Assembly: GCA_003963365.1 (NCBI GenBank)
Contig: RXJG01000004.1
Span: 1,184,554-1,248,553 of the forward strand
Direction: 5' to 3'
Length of the DNA stretch: 64,000 nt
From: Sphingobacteriales bacterium
Lineage (GTDB): Bacteria; Bacteroidota; Bacteroidia; Chitinophagales; Chitinophagaceae
This document shows, one piece after another, positions 42,790 to 51,155 of this stretch. Numbering within the stretch: position 1 is the stretch's first letter; the number at the start of each line of letters is the position of its first letter. A model generated the notes under the pieces. The model was given only the letters and a program-made list of their open reading frames with translations. It was not told the DNA's origin and made no database searches. Both the position numbers and the translations under genes were made by a program.

Positions 42790-42816
42790 TAACCGATTCG
42801 TGTGGGTTTTGGTTTA

Positions 42817-43845
42817 CTACTTTATCGGCTGGTAAATATCTGTTTGTACTTTGTATGGATCTTTTTCTGCACCAGGGTCGCCAATATAAACTTCATATGA
42901 AGCGCCGTTGGATTCTTTATTATTAGCCTTCATCCATTCTTTTATTTTGTCATAGGCTTTTGGTAATAATTCGTATGGCCCCCAAAAATGAATAACAACA
43001 GCTTTGCTTTCCAGTAATTGTTTGGTGTTGATGCTGCCTTGTGTAGCAGGTGGCAGTTTGTCTACTGGTACAGCAGCTTCAATTTGCATGGGGTAATCTG
43101 GTCCTGAATAAAATGCCATCGGGGCTCCCATCATTTTTAAATTGAGTGTTTTGGCAAAACTGCCAATTTCACTGTAAGCTGCCCCTAATTTTTTGCCAAT
43201 GTCATTGAAATTATCAGCAGATGTTTTTATGTACAACAAATTCCTGGATGGTGTAGTTATTTCTGCTAATTCCATTTTCGGATCAGGCATGTTAGGCAAT
43301 GCAGGGTTTGCTGCTGCTGCTTTTTGTAAAGAAGCAAGCCCATCTTCAAAATCTTTTCCTAACATTTTATCCATATATAAAAATAAATATTTAGAGATTG
43401 CTTTGCTAAAAAATCCACCACCTGCTTCACTATCCATAAACCATCTAACATTAGTGCCGCCATCTTTTTCTTCCAGGTCCCAACCAGCTTTGGCAGTATC
43501 ATTTTTCGTAAAGTTCAGGTCAGCTTTTACTGATTTATTTTCCAATACATCGGTAATGGTAAGACTCCCGTTACCCATTTTTTTACTTTCCCAACTGTAC
43601 GAAGCACCTTTGCCAGATGTTTTATCCCCCATGGTTTGTTTAATATTTGGGTCCTGCTTGTTCCAGGGCATCCAGTTATTATAAGTTTTTAAATTAATCA
43701 GTTGGGCATAAACAGACGCAGGTTTTACACCGTTCATCTGCAAACTTCTTTCCAAATGAACTTTGGAAGGCAAAAAGAAGGAGATAACGAGCAGTAATAC
43801 TAATAAGAGGACAATAAAATACAGCAATCGTTTCAGGAACTTCAT
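42817..43845 (-). CDS. SRPBCC polyketide-cyclase-like protein with C-terminal GyrI-like domain
   Basis: A 342-aa protein. An N-terminal membrane helix (about 3-24, LKRLLYFIVLLLVLLLVISFF) anchors it. Residues about 30-175 match the SRPBCC fold (VHLERSLQMNGVKPASVYAQLINLKTYNNWMPW, GDKTSGKGASYSWESKKMGNGSLTI, GGTNVRWFMDSEAGG). Residues about 190-342 look like a GyrI/AraC-effector-binding domain (GAPMAFYSGPDYPMQIEAAVPVD, YEVYIGDPGAEKDPYKVQTDIYQPI). The combination binds hydrophobic small molecules in other systems; its role here is unknown. It faces the ferredoxin gene divergently. Confidence 0.85.
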   Translation of the reverse strand: MKFLKRLLYFIVLLLVLLLVISFFLPSKVHLERSLQMNGVKPASVYAQLINLKTYNNWMPWNKQDPNIKQTMGDKTSGKGASYSWESKKMGNGSLTITDVLENKSVKADLNFTKNDTAKAGWDLEEKDGGTNVRWFMDSEAGGGFFSKAISKYLFLYMDKMLGKDFEDGLASLQKAAAANPALPNMPDPKMELAEITTPSRNLLYIKTSADNFNDIGKKLGAAYSEIGSFAKTLNLKMMGAPMAFYSGPDYPMQIEAAVPVDKLPPATQGSINTKQLLESKAVVIHFWGPYELLPKAYDKIKEWMKANNKESNGASYEVYIGDPGAEKDPYKVQTDIYQPIK

Positions 43846-43999
43846 AAAATGAAAGTTTAGGTTAAAGAGATTGGAAGCTAATGAGGTAGTGGTTACAAGT
43901 TAAACTTTCTCTGAAGAAATTACAAGGAGAGGTTGAACAATTTTTTAAGGGTGATGGTTATTATTCCCGTTTAAGGAAACCGGATAAATCATTTTCCAA

Positions 44000-44007
44000 T
44001 ACATTTG
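44000..44007 (+). promoter_or_regulatory. -7 promoter element (TACATTTG) of the fdx operon
   Basis: TACATTTG matches TAnnTTTG exactly, 18 bases before the ATG at 44026. No clear -33 TTG is present. Confidence 0.5.
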
Positions 44008-44025
44008 CGCAAATTTTAACGGGAG

Positions 44026-44364
44026 ATGTACAAGATAAATTTCAAGTTTGAAGAGAAAGGTTTAGAACCGGTAACCCTTACCAATATACCGGCTGATCAG
44101 TCAATACTGGAGGTAGCCCTGCTGAATAATATTGAACTCCATCATAACTGCGGCGGAGTGTGTGCCTGCAGTACCTGTCATGTATATGTTGAACAGGGAG
44201 AGGATTATTTACCTGAAATTACAGACAGGGAAGAGGATTTTATTGACAGAGCAGTTAATCCTAAACTTAATTCCCGCCTTGGCTGCCAATGTATATTAGA
44301 AAAAGGCAGCAGCGGGGAAATTACTATTTTAGTTCCTGATCAAAGCCAGTTTTTAGGAGAATAA
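44026..44364 (+). CDS. fdx: ISC-type [2Fe-2S] ferredoxin
   Basis: A 112-aa adrenodoxin-type ferredoxin. The cluster cysteines are in NCGGVCACSTCHVYV (C-x5-C-x2-C) and a fourth in LGCQCILEK. The acidic EQGEDYLPEITDREEDFID is typical of Isc ferredoxins that pass electrons during Fe-S cluster assembly. It is followed 57 bases later by iscX, the same pairing as at the end of the proteobacterial isc operon, although iscU and iscS are not in this window. Confidence 0.92.
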   Translation: MYKINFKFEEKGLEPVTLTNIPADQSILEVALLNNIELHHNCGGVCACSTCHVYVEQGEDYLPEITDREEDFIDRAVNPKLNSRLGCQCILEKGSSGEITILVPDQSQFLGE

Positions 44365-44421
44365 AAAAGCTGCAGGCATTAAAAAAAAATAATCACCAAC
44401 CAGAAATAAGTAAACAGAAAT

Positions 44422-44661
44422 ATGAGTCAATTTGAGCCACCCATTCATTGGAACGATTACGAGGACATAGCAATGAAATTGTACGAACGATTCGGGGATG
44501 ATTTTACGGAAGCAAAGATCTATCGTATCCGTTTTACCGATTTGTTAGAATGGGTATTACAGATTCCCAATTTTGCCGGGAAAAGAGAAGAGAGTAACGA
44601 AGGACACCTGGAAATGATCCAGAGCAGTTGGGTATATGAGTGGAGAGATAACCAGAAATAA
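44422..44661 (+). CDS. iscX: Fe-S cluster assembly protein IscX
   Basis: A 79-aa acidic protein that matches the IscX (YfhJ) family: IHWNDYEDIAMKLYERFGDDFTEAKIYRIRFTDLLEWVLQIPNFAG, ending LEMIQSSWVYEWRDN. E. coli IscX is 66 aa. It binds IscS and iron and tunes cluster-assembly rate. The neighbouring ferredoxin supports the assignment. IscX is less often noted outside Proteobacteria, so its presence here is worth recording. Confidence 0.92.
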   Translation: MSQFEPPIHWNDYEDIAMKLYERFGDDFTEAKIYRIRFTDLLEWVLQIPNFAGKREESNEGHLEMIQSSWVYEWRDNQK

Positions 44662-44689
44662 TTAGTCAATTTGAAAATTTGATGAAGGC

Positions 44690-45211
44690 ATGAATGTATT
44701 AGAACTCTTTAAACCAATTAAAGCTTTTGTGCTGGATGTTGACGGTGTGTTAACCGATGGTTCTTTACTTATAATGCCGGATGGAGAATGGGTTCGCAGA
44801 ATGAATATTAAAGATGGTTATGTACTGCAGTTGGCGGTTAAAAAAGGATATCATGTGTTTGTGATCTCAGGAGCTGTCTCCAAACCCGTGATGCAAAGAC
44901 TGCAGCGGCTTGGGGTTAAAGAAGTGTATAATGGCATCTCCAATAAAAAAGAATTATTACTGAAACTGATGCAGCAGTATAACCTTATCAAAGAACAGGT
45001 ATTATACATGGGTGATGATATTCCGGACTATGAAGCGATGCAGGCAGCTGGCTTACTAACATGTCCTGCTGACGCTGTTGCTGAGATAAAACAAATTTGC
45101 CAGTATATTTCACCGGTTAAAGGCGGTGAAGGTTGTGTGAGAGATGTAATGGAAAAAGTGATGAAACTAAATAATCATTGGGAAGCGGATACTTCAGTTG
45201 CCAGCCAATGA
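44690..45211 (+). CDS. kdsC: 3-deoxy-D-manno-octulosonate 8-phosphate phosphatase
   Basis: A 173-aa HAD phosphatase without cap domain, the usual KdsC size. Motif I is AFVLDVDGVLTDGSLLI with nucleophile Asp, motif II is VFVISGAVSKPV, and motif III/IV is VLYMGDDIPDYEAMQAAGLLTCPADAV. The C-terminal GGEGCVRDVMEKVM is the KdsC tail that contributes to the neighbouring active site in the tetramer. It releases Kdo from Kdo 8-phosphate for lipid A-core synthesis. It sits between iscX and a prenyltransferase, with gaps of about 26-28 bases. Confidence 0.93.
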   Translation: MNVLELFKPIKAFVLDVDGVLTDGSLLIMPDGEWVRRMNIKDGYVLQLAVKKGYHVFVISGAVSKPVMQRLQRLGVKEVYNGISNKKELLLKLMQQYNLIKEQVLYMGDDIPDYEAMQAAGLLTCPADAVAEIKQICQYISPVKGGEGCVRDVMEKVMKLNNHWEADTSVASQ

Positions 45212-45237
45212 TTATCTTCGGGCAGTAATAAGCCTTC

Positions 45238-46179
45238 ATGAAATTACTTGCCGCATTTTTCAAACTCATTCGGTGGCCCAACCTGGTGTTTATAGCACTT
45301 ACACAATTGCTTTTTTATTACTGCATCATTATTCCTGTTTTCAAAGGAGCGACTCCTTTTGTTTTTGCAGATAAAAAAATCTTATTACTGCTGATTCTTT
45401 CTTCTGTTTTAATTGCAGCGGCCGGATACATTATCAACGATTATTTTGATATCAACATTGACCTCATTAATAAACCACAGCAAAATGTGGTAGACAGCAT
45501 TATGAGCCGGCGCTGGGCCATGTTCTGGCATATGTTCTTATCTATGACTGGTATTGTAATGGGATTTTATGTTGATTTTATCAGCCAACATTTTTTGCTG
45601 GGCATCTCCAATGTAATTTGTGTGGTGCTGCTCTTTGTGTATTCGCTTACGTTTAAAAAAAGGATGCTCGTTGGCAATATTATTATCTCCGCTTTAACGG
45701 CATGGGTGGTAATGGTAATGGGTTTGTATGTAATGATTGATTTTATTTTAAAGACGGGAGAATCATCCTCACCCGTTACCCGTATTATGCGGCTGACTGT
45801 TTTGTATACCGCATTTGCCTTTATTATTTCACTGGTACGGGAAGTGGTAAAAGATATGGAAGATATTGAAGGAGACCGGAGGTATGGATGCCGCACCATG
45901 CCCATTGTTTGGGGTATTAATTCATCTAAAGTTTTTACAGCCGTTTGGTTGATAGTACTAACATCAGCTTTAATAGTGGTACAGGTGTATGTAATGTTTT
46001 TCGGCTGGTGGTGGAGTGCCATTTATGTTTTATTGCTGATTGTATTACCCTTATTACGGATACTCCGGAAACTAAGAATAGCTAAATCGCAGGCTGATTT
46101 TCATTCTCTCAGCACCCTTATTAAACTGGTTATGTTGACGGGTATTTGCTCAATGGTATTTTTTAAATTGTACTTGTAA
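45238..46179 (+). CDS. Geranylgeranylglycerol-phosphate geranylgeranyltransferase-like protein (UbiA family)
   Basis: A 313-aa integral membrane prenyltransferase with about eight helices. The two Asp-rich motifs are NDYFDINIDLINKPQQNV (about 78-95) and DMEDIEGDRRYGCRTMP (about 205-221). This pairing matches bacterial relatives of archaeal digeranylgeranylglyceryl-phosphate synthase rather than UbiA proper. The substrate is inferred; ether-lipid-type activities of the partner enzyme are reported in Bacteroidota. A TATCTTCG at 45213-45220 might be a secondary promoter. Its stop codon overlaps the start of maf (TAATG). Confidence 0.85.
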   Translation: MKLLAAFFKLIRWPNLVFIALTQLLFYYCIIIPVFKGATPFVFADKKILLLLILSSVLIAAAGYIINDYFDINIDLINKPQQNVVDSIMSRRWAMFWHMFLSMTGIVMGFYVDFISQHFLLGISNVICVVLLFVYSLTFKKRMLVGNIIISALTAWVVMVMGLYVMIDFILKTGESSSPVTRIMRLTVLYTAFAFIISLVREVVKDMEDIEGDRRYGCRTMPIVWGINSSKVFTAVWLIVLTSALIVVQVYVMFFGWWWSAIYVLLLIVLPLLRILRKLRIAKSQADFHSLSTLIKLVMLTGICSMVFFKLYL

Positions 46180-46739
46180 TGGAACGAATCATACTGGCAT
46201 CACAATCGCCAAGGAGAAAACAGTTGCTCGAATGGGCAGAGGTTCCTTTTGACATTATGGTGAAGGAAACAGAAGAGTTATATCCTTCCGATCTCCCGGT
46301 GGAGGAAGTGCCGGTATATATTGCACGTAATAAAGCACTGGCTGTAAAAGAGGAACTGAGTCATGACCGGGTAATACTGGCGGCAGATACCATTGTGGTG
46401 CTGGACAATGAAATTATCGGCAAGCCAAAAAACAGAACAGACGCTGTAAAAATTTTAAACAACTTATCTGGTAAAAAACATTTGGTCATAACAGGCGTTG
46501 TAATTCTTGATGGAGAAGAAGAAATTTCATTTGCTGATATAACTGAGGTATATTTTAATGAACTGACAAATGATCAAATTGCTTTTTATGTAGATAAATA
46601 CAAACCATACGACAAAGCAGGTGCTTATGCTATACAGGAGTGGATAGGTGTGGTGGGTATAAAATCGGTAAACGGCGATTTTTATAATGTGATGGGATTG
46701 CCGGTGAGCAGGGTGGTGCAGGAGTTGAAAAAGGTTTAA
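46179..46739 (+). CDS. maf: Maf-type nucleotide pyrophosphatase
   Basis: A 186-aa protein of normal Maf length. It begins ERIILASQSPRRKQLLEWAEVPFDI (the S-x-S-P-R-R motif binds the nucleotide), with EELYPSDLPVEEVPVYIARNKALAV, the catalytic AADTIVVLDNEIIGKP and AGAYAIQEWIGVVGIKSVNGDFYNVMGLPV. It hydrolyses non-canonical or dTTP/UTP-type nucleotides to monophosphates. Its start is translationally coupled to the preceding prenyltransferase gene. Confidence 0.94.
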   Translation: MERIILASQSPRRKQLLEWAEVPFDIMVKETEELYPSDLPVEEVPVYIARNKALAVKEELSHDRVILAADTIVVLDNEIIGKPKNRTDAVKILNNLSGKKHLVITGVVILDGEEEISFADITEVYFNELTNDQIAFYVDKYKPYDKAGAYAIQEWIGVVGIKSVNGDFYNVMGLPVSRVVQELKKV

Positions 46740-46813
46740 AAGTTTAAAGGGTTAATAGTGGTAAGGTTGTTTTAAAGAATTAAATAAACTGTCATAACTT
46801 AATAACAATATTC

Positions 46814-46848
46814 TTTAAACCATTCAATGTATAAACTATTAAACCATC
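46814..46848 (+). repeat. Degenerate 7-bp-periodic tract ending at the DUF2851 start codon
   Basis: TTTAAAC, CATTCAA, TGTATAA, ACTATTA, AACCATC, followed immediately by the ATG at 46849. Column conservation is weak, but the composition and placement match the other tracts. Confidence 0.4.
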
Positions 46849-48111
46849 ATGACCGAACGACTTCTTCAGTATATATGGCAAATGCAGCTGTTTAATAAAA
46901 CTGCATTAGCCACCACGCAAAACGAAATTTTACAAATCTTTTTTCCGGGTCAATACAACACCAACCAGGGGCCTGATTTTTCAGCTGCTAAAATTAAGAT
47001 TGATAATACTATATTGGTGGGAAATGTGGAAGTCCATACACTTTCATCCGACTGGAAAACCCATAAACATAATGATGATATCAATTACAAAAACATTATT
47101 CTGCATGTGGTGTGGGAAGATGATAAACCTCTTCCGGGTATTCCAACACTAGTTTTAAAAAACCGGGTGTCGGGCCTTTTACTGAATAAGTACGAAGAAC
47201 TGATGAACAACCGTGGTTTTATTCCCTGTGAAAGAAGTATTGCTTTGATAAAAAGTTTAACCTGGCAAAGCTGGAAAGAAAGATTATTAGTAGAACGTTT
47301 GCAACGAAAGTCAGCCGAAGTTCTGTCTCTTCTTAAGCAATCCGGTAATCACTGGGAAGAAACTTTTTGGTGGTTACTGGCCGGCAACTTTGGTGTTAAA
47401 GTAAATAAAGAATGCTTTGAATCGATAGCCCAATCGGTTTCAATAAATATACTGGCCAAACATAAAAACAGTATTCAGCAACTGGAAGCAATTTTACTGG
47501 GACAGGCAGGTATGCTTAATGGAGAATTTACGGGTGATTATCCAAAACTTTTACAACGGGAATATAAATTTTGCCAGAATAAATATCAGTTACAGCCGGT
47601 TAAAATACCACCTTTATCATTACGTATGCGGCCAACTTCTTTTCCGGCGGTAAGACTGGCGCAACTGGCCATGCTGGTGCATCAATCATTGCATTTGTTT
47701 TCAAAAATTAAAGAAGCCATCAGCGTAAATGAAATAAGAAAATTGTTAGATATAACGGCGAATGATTACTGGCATTACCATTATTCAATGGATGAGCCAT
47801 CTGCATATAAGCCCAAGCACCTTGGTGGGCAGATGATTGATAATATACTGATCAATACAGTTATTCCGTTGTTGTTTGCTTATGGACAGTTTCATAAAGA
47901 ACATGCATTTAAAGACAAAGCAATAAAATGGTTGGGTGAAATAAAACCTGAACAAAATAATATCACCCGGCCGTTTACACAATTGGGAATAGAAAATAAA
48001 TCCGCTTTTGATTCGCAATCATTGCTGGAACTGAAAAAGCATTATTGTGATAAAAAACGTTGCCTCAATTGTGCAGTTGGTAATTCTTTGTTGAAAAAAT
48101 CTACCAGTTGA
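46849..48111 (+). CDS. DUF2851 family protein
   Basis: A 420-aa soluble protein matching the Bacteroidota DUF2851 family. The N-terminus is TERLLQYIWQMQLFNKTALATTQNEILQIFFPGQYNTNQGPDFSAAKIKI, then VGNVEVHTLSSDW, then ILHVVWEDDKPLPGIPTLVL. The C-terminus has KKHYCDKKRCLNCAVGNSLL, four cysteines (C-x4-C-x2-C type) that could bind a metal. The family is uncharacterised; a nuclease-like fold has been suggested for some members, which I cannot confirm. It is convergent with the OsmC gene, overlapping it by 11 bases. Confidence 0.88.
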   Translation: MTERLLQYIWQMQLFNKTALATTQNEILQIFFPGQYNTNQGPDFSAAKIKIDNTILVGNVEVHTLSSDWKTHKHNDDINYKNIILHVVWEDDKPLPGIPTLVLKNRVSGLLLNKYEELMNNRGFIPCERSIALIKSLTWQSWKERLLVERLQRKSAEVLSLLKQSGNHWEETFWWLLAGNFGVKVNKECFESIAQSVSINILAKHKNSIQQLEAILLGQAGMLNGEFTGDYPKLLQREYKFCQNKYQLQPVKIPPLSLRMRPTSFPAVRLAQLAMLVHQSLHLFSKIKEAISVNEIRKLLDITANDYWHYHYSMDEPSAYKPKHLGGQMIDNILINTVIPLLFAYGQFHKEHAFKDKAIKWLGEIKPEQNNITRPFTQLGIENKSAFDSQSLLELKKHYCDKKRCLNCAVGNSLLKKSTS

Positions 48112-48505
48112 AAACTACCTTTTGCTCAATATCCGGGTGAATGCTTTTTGCTACAGGACAGGTGAGTGCTGCTCTTTCTAAAATGGTTTTGTCTTTATCT
48201 TCCAGGTGTAACCCTTCAGGAAAATGGAAAATAACATCAATACCACTCACCCGGCGGGGGTCGGCCTTCATGTGTTTCTGAATGGCTATTCTCGTTCCCT
48301 TCAAATCAATTTGCATGTCCCTTGCCTTAATACCCATTATGGTCATCATACAATTACCCAGCGAGGTAGCCAGTAAATCGGTAGGGGAGAAACGTTGTGC
48401 CAGGCCCTGGTTGTCAAGCGGGGCATCGGTTTCAATAGAAGTACCTGAATAATGATGAGTGGCACTGGTTCTTAAATTTCCTTCGTAAATAATTTCTGAA
48501 GTCAT
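48101..48505 (-). CDS. OsmC/Ohr-family peroxidase-like protein
   Basis: A 134-aa single-domain OsmC protein. Both reactive cysteines are present: ATSLGNCMMTIMGIKARD (peroxidatic) and ERAALTCPVAKSIHPDIEQ (resolving). The N-terminal NLRTSATHHYSGTSIETDAPLDNQGLAQRFSPTDLLA is typical. Members reduce organic or lipid hydroperoxides with lipoyl or other thiols; the two lipoate genes in this window fit that, but linkage is not evidence. The 3' end overlaps the DUF2851 gene by 11 bases. Confidence 0.9.
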   Translation of the reverse strand: MTSEIIYEGNLRTSATHHYSGTSIETDAPLDNQGLAQRFSPTDLLATSLGNCMMTIMGIKARDMQIDLKGTRIAIQKHMKADPRRVSGIDVIFHFPEGLHLEDKDKTILERAALTCPVAKSIHPDIEQKVVFNW

Positions 48506-48575
48506 ATTATAATCTTATTTGGGCAGCGTTTATAATGTATCGGGTGTCAATCTTTTTTTAACAAAGCAACAATAA

Positions 48576-48605
48576 TTTGCTGTATGGCCGATTCCTTTAA
48601 ATTTG
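48576..48605 (+). promoter_or_regulatory. Promoter of the 48637-49446 gene
   Basis: TTTG (48576-48579), 18 bases, TAAATTTG (48598-48605): a good match to the full Bacteroidota consensus, with 31 bases to the GTG start codon. Confidence 0.7.
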
Positions 48606-48636
48606 TGTAAATTTATTCATTATAACAATTACTACC

Positions 48637-49446
48637 GTGCGGAAAATATCCTGTTTTATTTTATTCGTTTTCATTGCCTCTTCCTCTTTTGCCCAGCAAA
48701 CTAAAACAGAAACGCCAAAAGACGGACGGCAGATAAAAAAAGAAAAACGCAAAGAAAAAATTAATGCCCTTATCAAACAGGAAGAAGAAGGGGCACTGAT
48801 TTTTCATAAGCAAAATACATTTGGAGTTAAGGTTAATACAGATGGATATTCTATTTTTTTTGAAAAGGGATGGATGGAATCGCAAAAAAAAGCCACTTTA
48901 CTCAGTTTTGAACTGGGGGAGAAAAAGCATCCAAAAGAACATAAGGAAACACTTAACGGTACTATTGGAACCACTCCCTATATTTTCGGCAAGCAAAATA
49001 TTTTTTACCAGTTTAAAATAGGCGTAGGGCAGCAGGTAGTCTTAGGTTACCGGGGAAATAAAAACGGGGTGTCTGTGACCGGCATTTACTCTGGCGGACT
49101 TTCTATAGGATTATTAAGACCCTATTATTTAAGAGTGGAAAGATCAAACGGAATGGTTGATGATATTAAATATTCAAAAGCAGACAGTGCCTTGTTTCTA
49201 TCCTCCGCTCTTAAAGAAGGAACAGGTTTGCGCTATGGATGGAATGAATTGAAATTTAATCCGGGTGTGCATGGGAGGGTAGGGCTCCGGTTTGATTATG
49301 GCCGTTTCAATGAGTTGGTTTCAGCCATTGAAGTGGGTGTAAATGCAGAGTATTATTTTAAAAAACCCGAGATAATGTTAATCGCTTCTAATAAACAATT
49401 TCTAATCAGCACTTATGCCGCCATTATTTTTGGTAAGCGAAAATAA
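48637..49446 (+). CDS. Exported, probably outer-membrane beta-barrel protein of unknown function
   Basis: A 269-aa protein starting with GTG. A signal peptide (MRKISCFILFVFIASSSFAQ) is followed by a very basic segment (KDGRQIKKEKRKEKINALIKQEEEGALIF). The rest alternates short amphipathic strands (FGVKVNTDGYSIFFEKGW, QNIFYQFKIGVGQQVVLGYRGNKNGVSVTGIYSGGLSIGLL, VHGRVGLRFDYGRFNELVSAIEVGVNAEYYF), which points to a small beta-barrel. No known family was recognised. It has its own strong promoter. Confidence 0.75.
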   Translation: MRKISCFILFVFIASSSFAQQTKTETPKDGRQIKKEKRKEKINALIKQEEEGALIFHKQNTFGVKVNTDGYSIFFEKGWMESQKKATLLSFELGEKKHPKEHKETLNGTIGTTPYIFGKQNIFYQFKIGVGQQVVLGYRGNKNGVSVTGIYSGGLSIGLLRPYYLRVERSNGMVDDIKYSKADSALFLSSALKEGTGLRYGWNELKFNPGVHGRVGLRFDYGRFNELVSAIEVGVNAEYYFKKPEIMLIASNKQFLISTYAAIIFGKRK

Positions 49447-49518
49447 TCTCTAAAAATTAACGGGAATATTGATTTAAAAGTACTTAAACAGCGAGGCATA
49501 ACTAAGCCCGATATCAAC

Positions 49519-49526
49519 TATCTTTG
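49519..49526 (+). promoter_or_regulatory. -7 promoter element (TATCTTTG) of lipA
   Basis: TATCTTTG is a perfect TAnnTTTG located 14 bases before the ATG at 49541. Transcription would begin near 49532, leaving a leader shorter than ten bases. Confidence 0.55.
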
Positions 49527-49540
49527 CCCCTTAATTGTTG

Positions 49541-50473
49541 ATGAAGGGTATGAAAGAACTCACTATTATCCCCCATGTTACCGATGAACAAAAACCCAAA
49601 AAGCCGGATTGGCTGCGGGTGAAGCTGCCCATTGGGGAAAGTTATAAGAACGTAAGAAACCTGGTAGATACACATAAGCTGCATACCATTTGTGAAAGTG
49701 GTAATTGTCCCAATATGGGCGAATGCTGGGGAGCAGGTACTGCCACCTTTATGATCCTGGGAAATATTTGCACAAGAAGTTGTGGATTTTGTGCGGTTGC
49801 CACCGGCCGGCCAACCGAATTAGACTGGGATGAACCACAACGGGTGGCAGAAGCTATCTATTTAATGAAGGTGAAACATGCGGTAATCACTTCTGTTGAC
49901 AGGGATGAATTAAAAGATGGTGGCAGCATTATTTGGTACAACACCATTAATGCCGTTAAGCAATTAACACCCGCTACTACTTTAGAAACTTTGATTCCTG
50001 ATTTTAAAGGAGAGAAAGAAAATATCCAGCGCATTATTGATGCGGCACCGGAAGTAGTTTCTCATAATATTGAAACAGTGGAACGCCTTACTAAACAGGT
50101 TCGCATACAGGCCAAGTACTGGCGCAGTATGGAAGTGTTGAAAACTTTAAAAGAAGGGGGCATGCGTACCAAGAGTGGTATTATGCTGGGGCTTGGCGAA
50201 ACAAAAGATGAAGTAGTTCAAACACTGAAAGATTTGCATAATGTGGGTATTGATGTAGTGACGATCGGTCAATATCTGCAACCCACTAAAAAACATTTAC
50301 CGGTACAACGTTTTGTTCACCCCGATGAATTTGCTGAATTAAGAGATATCGGTTATGAGTTGGGAATTGATTATGTAGAAAGTGGTCCGCTGGTTCGTTC
50401 TTCTTACCACAGTGAGCGGCATGTGTTCCCCGGTCTGGGCAGACAGGAATGGTTGCTGAAGAAGGGAGCATAA
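49541..50473 (+). CDS. lipA: Lipoyl synthase
   Basis: 310 aa from the ATG at 49541. An in-frame ATG at 49550 and TTG codons just upstream leave the start slightly uncertain. Auxiliary-cluster cysteines are in [12 protein letters not shown] (C-x4-C-x5-C) and the radical-SAM cluster in CTRSCGFC (C-x3-C-x2-C). [31 protein letters not shown] and the C-terminal [15 protein letters not shown] are conserved. It inserts two sulfur atoms into protein-bound octanoyl groups. LipB, which supplies those groups, is encoded at 57202-57945. Confidence 0.97.
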   Translation: MKGMKELTIIPHVTDEQKPKKPDWLRVKLPIGESYKNVRNLVDTHKLHTICESGNCPNMGECWGAGTATFMILGNICTRSCGFCAVATGRPTELDWDEPQRVAEAIYLMKVKHAVITSVDRDELKDGGSIIWYNTINAVKQLTPATTLETLIPDFKGEKENIQRIIDAAPEVVSHNIETVERLTKQVRIQAKYWRSMEVLKTLKEGGMRTKSGIMLGLGETKDEVVQTLKDLHNVGIDVVTIGQYLQPTKKHLPVQRFVHPDEFAELRDIGYELGIDYVESGPLVRSSYHSERHVFPGLGRQEWLLKKGA

Positions 50474-50495
50474 GCTTACTGGTGCGGAGCGTTTT

Positions 50496-50530
50496 ATTAA
50501 TTAATAATTAGTAATTAAGAATTAATAATA
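50496..50530 (+). repeat. 7-bp-periodic tract after lipA
   Basis: ATTAATT, AATAATT, AGTAATT, AAGAATT, AATAATA. The units share A-x-x-AATT. The gap between lipA and the methyltransferase gene (50474-50598) is mostly made of this tract and the one at 50543-50577. Confidence 0.85.
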
Positions 50531-50542
50531 GCACTGGGTCCA

Positions 50543-50577
50543 TTTTTAATTTTTCCCTTTTCATTTTTCTCTTTAGT
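50543..50577 (+). repeat. 7-bp-periodic tract upstream of the SpoU methyltransferase gene
   Basis: TTTTTAA, TTTTTCC, CTTTTCA, TTTTTCT, CTTTAGT. It runs directly into the -7 element at 50578. Confidence 0.8.
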
Positions 50578-50585
50578 TATTTTTG
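50578..50585 (+). promoter_or_regulatory. -7 promoter element (TATTTTTG) of the methyltransferase operon
   Basis: TATTTTTG matches TAnnTTTG, 13 bases before the ATG at 50599 and directly after a heptad tract that occupies the -33 region. No TTG is found at -33. Confidence 0.45.
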
Positions 50586-50598
50586 CCAAAATTTTTTA

Positions 50599-51132
50599 AT
50601 GCGGAAGCTGAGCATGGATGAACTGAACCGTAAATCGGTTTCAGAATTTAAACAATCGGAAAAATTTCCGGTGGTGGTGGTACTGGATAATATCCGCAGC
50701 ATGCATAATGTGGGCAGTGTGTTCCGTACAGCAGATGCTTTTTTATTGAGGGGAATTTATTTATGCGGTTATACACCTCAGCCACCACACAGGGATATTA
50801 ATAAAACAGCCTTGGGTGCTACGGAAACAGTTGAATGGAAATATTACCCGCAAACACTGGAAGCAGTGAAGCAATTGAAAGAAGAAGGGTATAAAGTATT
50901 TGCTATTGAACAGGTAGAGAGCAGCATTATGCTGGATAAATTTTTGGTTGATGAAATAGAAAAGATAGCTGTAGTTTTTGGCAATGAAGTAAGTGGTGTG
51001 GAGCAGGAAGTAATTAAATGGTGCGATGGTTGTATTGAAATACCGCAGTTGGGAATGAAACATTCATTAAATATATCCGTGGCGGCAGGGATTGTGTTGT
51101 GGGAAATTGTTAGGACAAGAATGGGTAATTGA
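50599..51132 (+). CDS. SpoU/TrmH-type RNA 2'-O-methyltransferase
   Basis: A 177-aa SPOUT methyltransferase. The three motifs are VVVLDNIRSMHNVGSVFRTADAF, VVFGNEVSGVEQEVIKWCDGCIEIPQLGMKHSLNISVAAGIVLWEIVR (motifs II and III with N-E-x-x-G and L-N-S/I-V-x), and the trefoil knot between them. It transfers a methyl group from S-adenosylmethionine to a ribose 2'-OH of tRNA or rRNA. There is no N-terminal RNA-binding domain, as in TrmL/TrmH-like short forms; the target nucleotide is unknown. It is first in a run with the prenyltransferase, ruvX and def. Confidence 0.9.
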   Translation: MRKLSMDELNRKSVSEFKQSEKFPVVVVLDNIRSMHNVGSVFRTADAFLLRGIYLCGYTPQPPHRDINKTALGATETVEWKYYPQTLEAVKQLKEEGYKVFAIEQVESSIMLDKFLVDEIEKIAVVFGNEVSGVEQEVIKWCDGCIEIPQLGMKHSLNISVAAGIVLWEIVRTRMGN

Positions 51133-51153
51133 AACTTGATAATTGAAAATGAT
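51126..51153 (+). repeat. 7-bp-periodic tract bridging the methyltransferase stop and the mqnP-like start
   Basis: TAATTGA, AACTTGA, TAATTGA, AAATGAT. It contains the TGA stop at 51130-51132 and ends two bases before the ATG at 51156. Confidence 0.75.
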
Positions 51154-51155
51154 TT

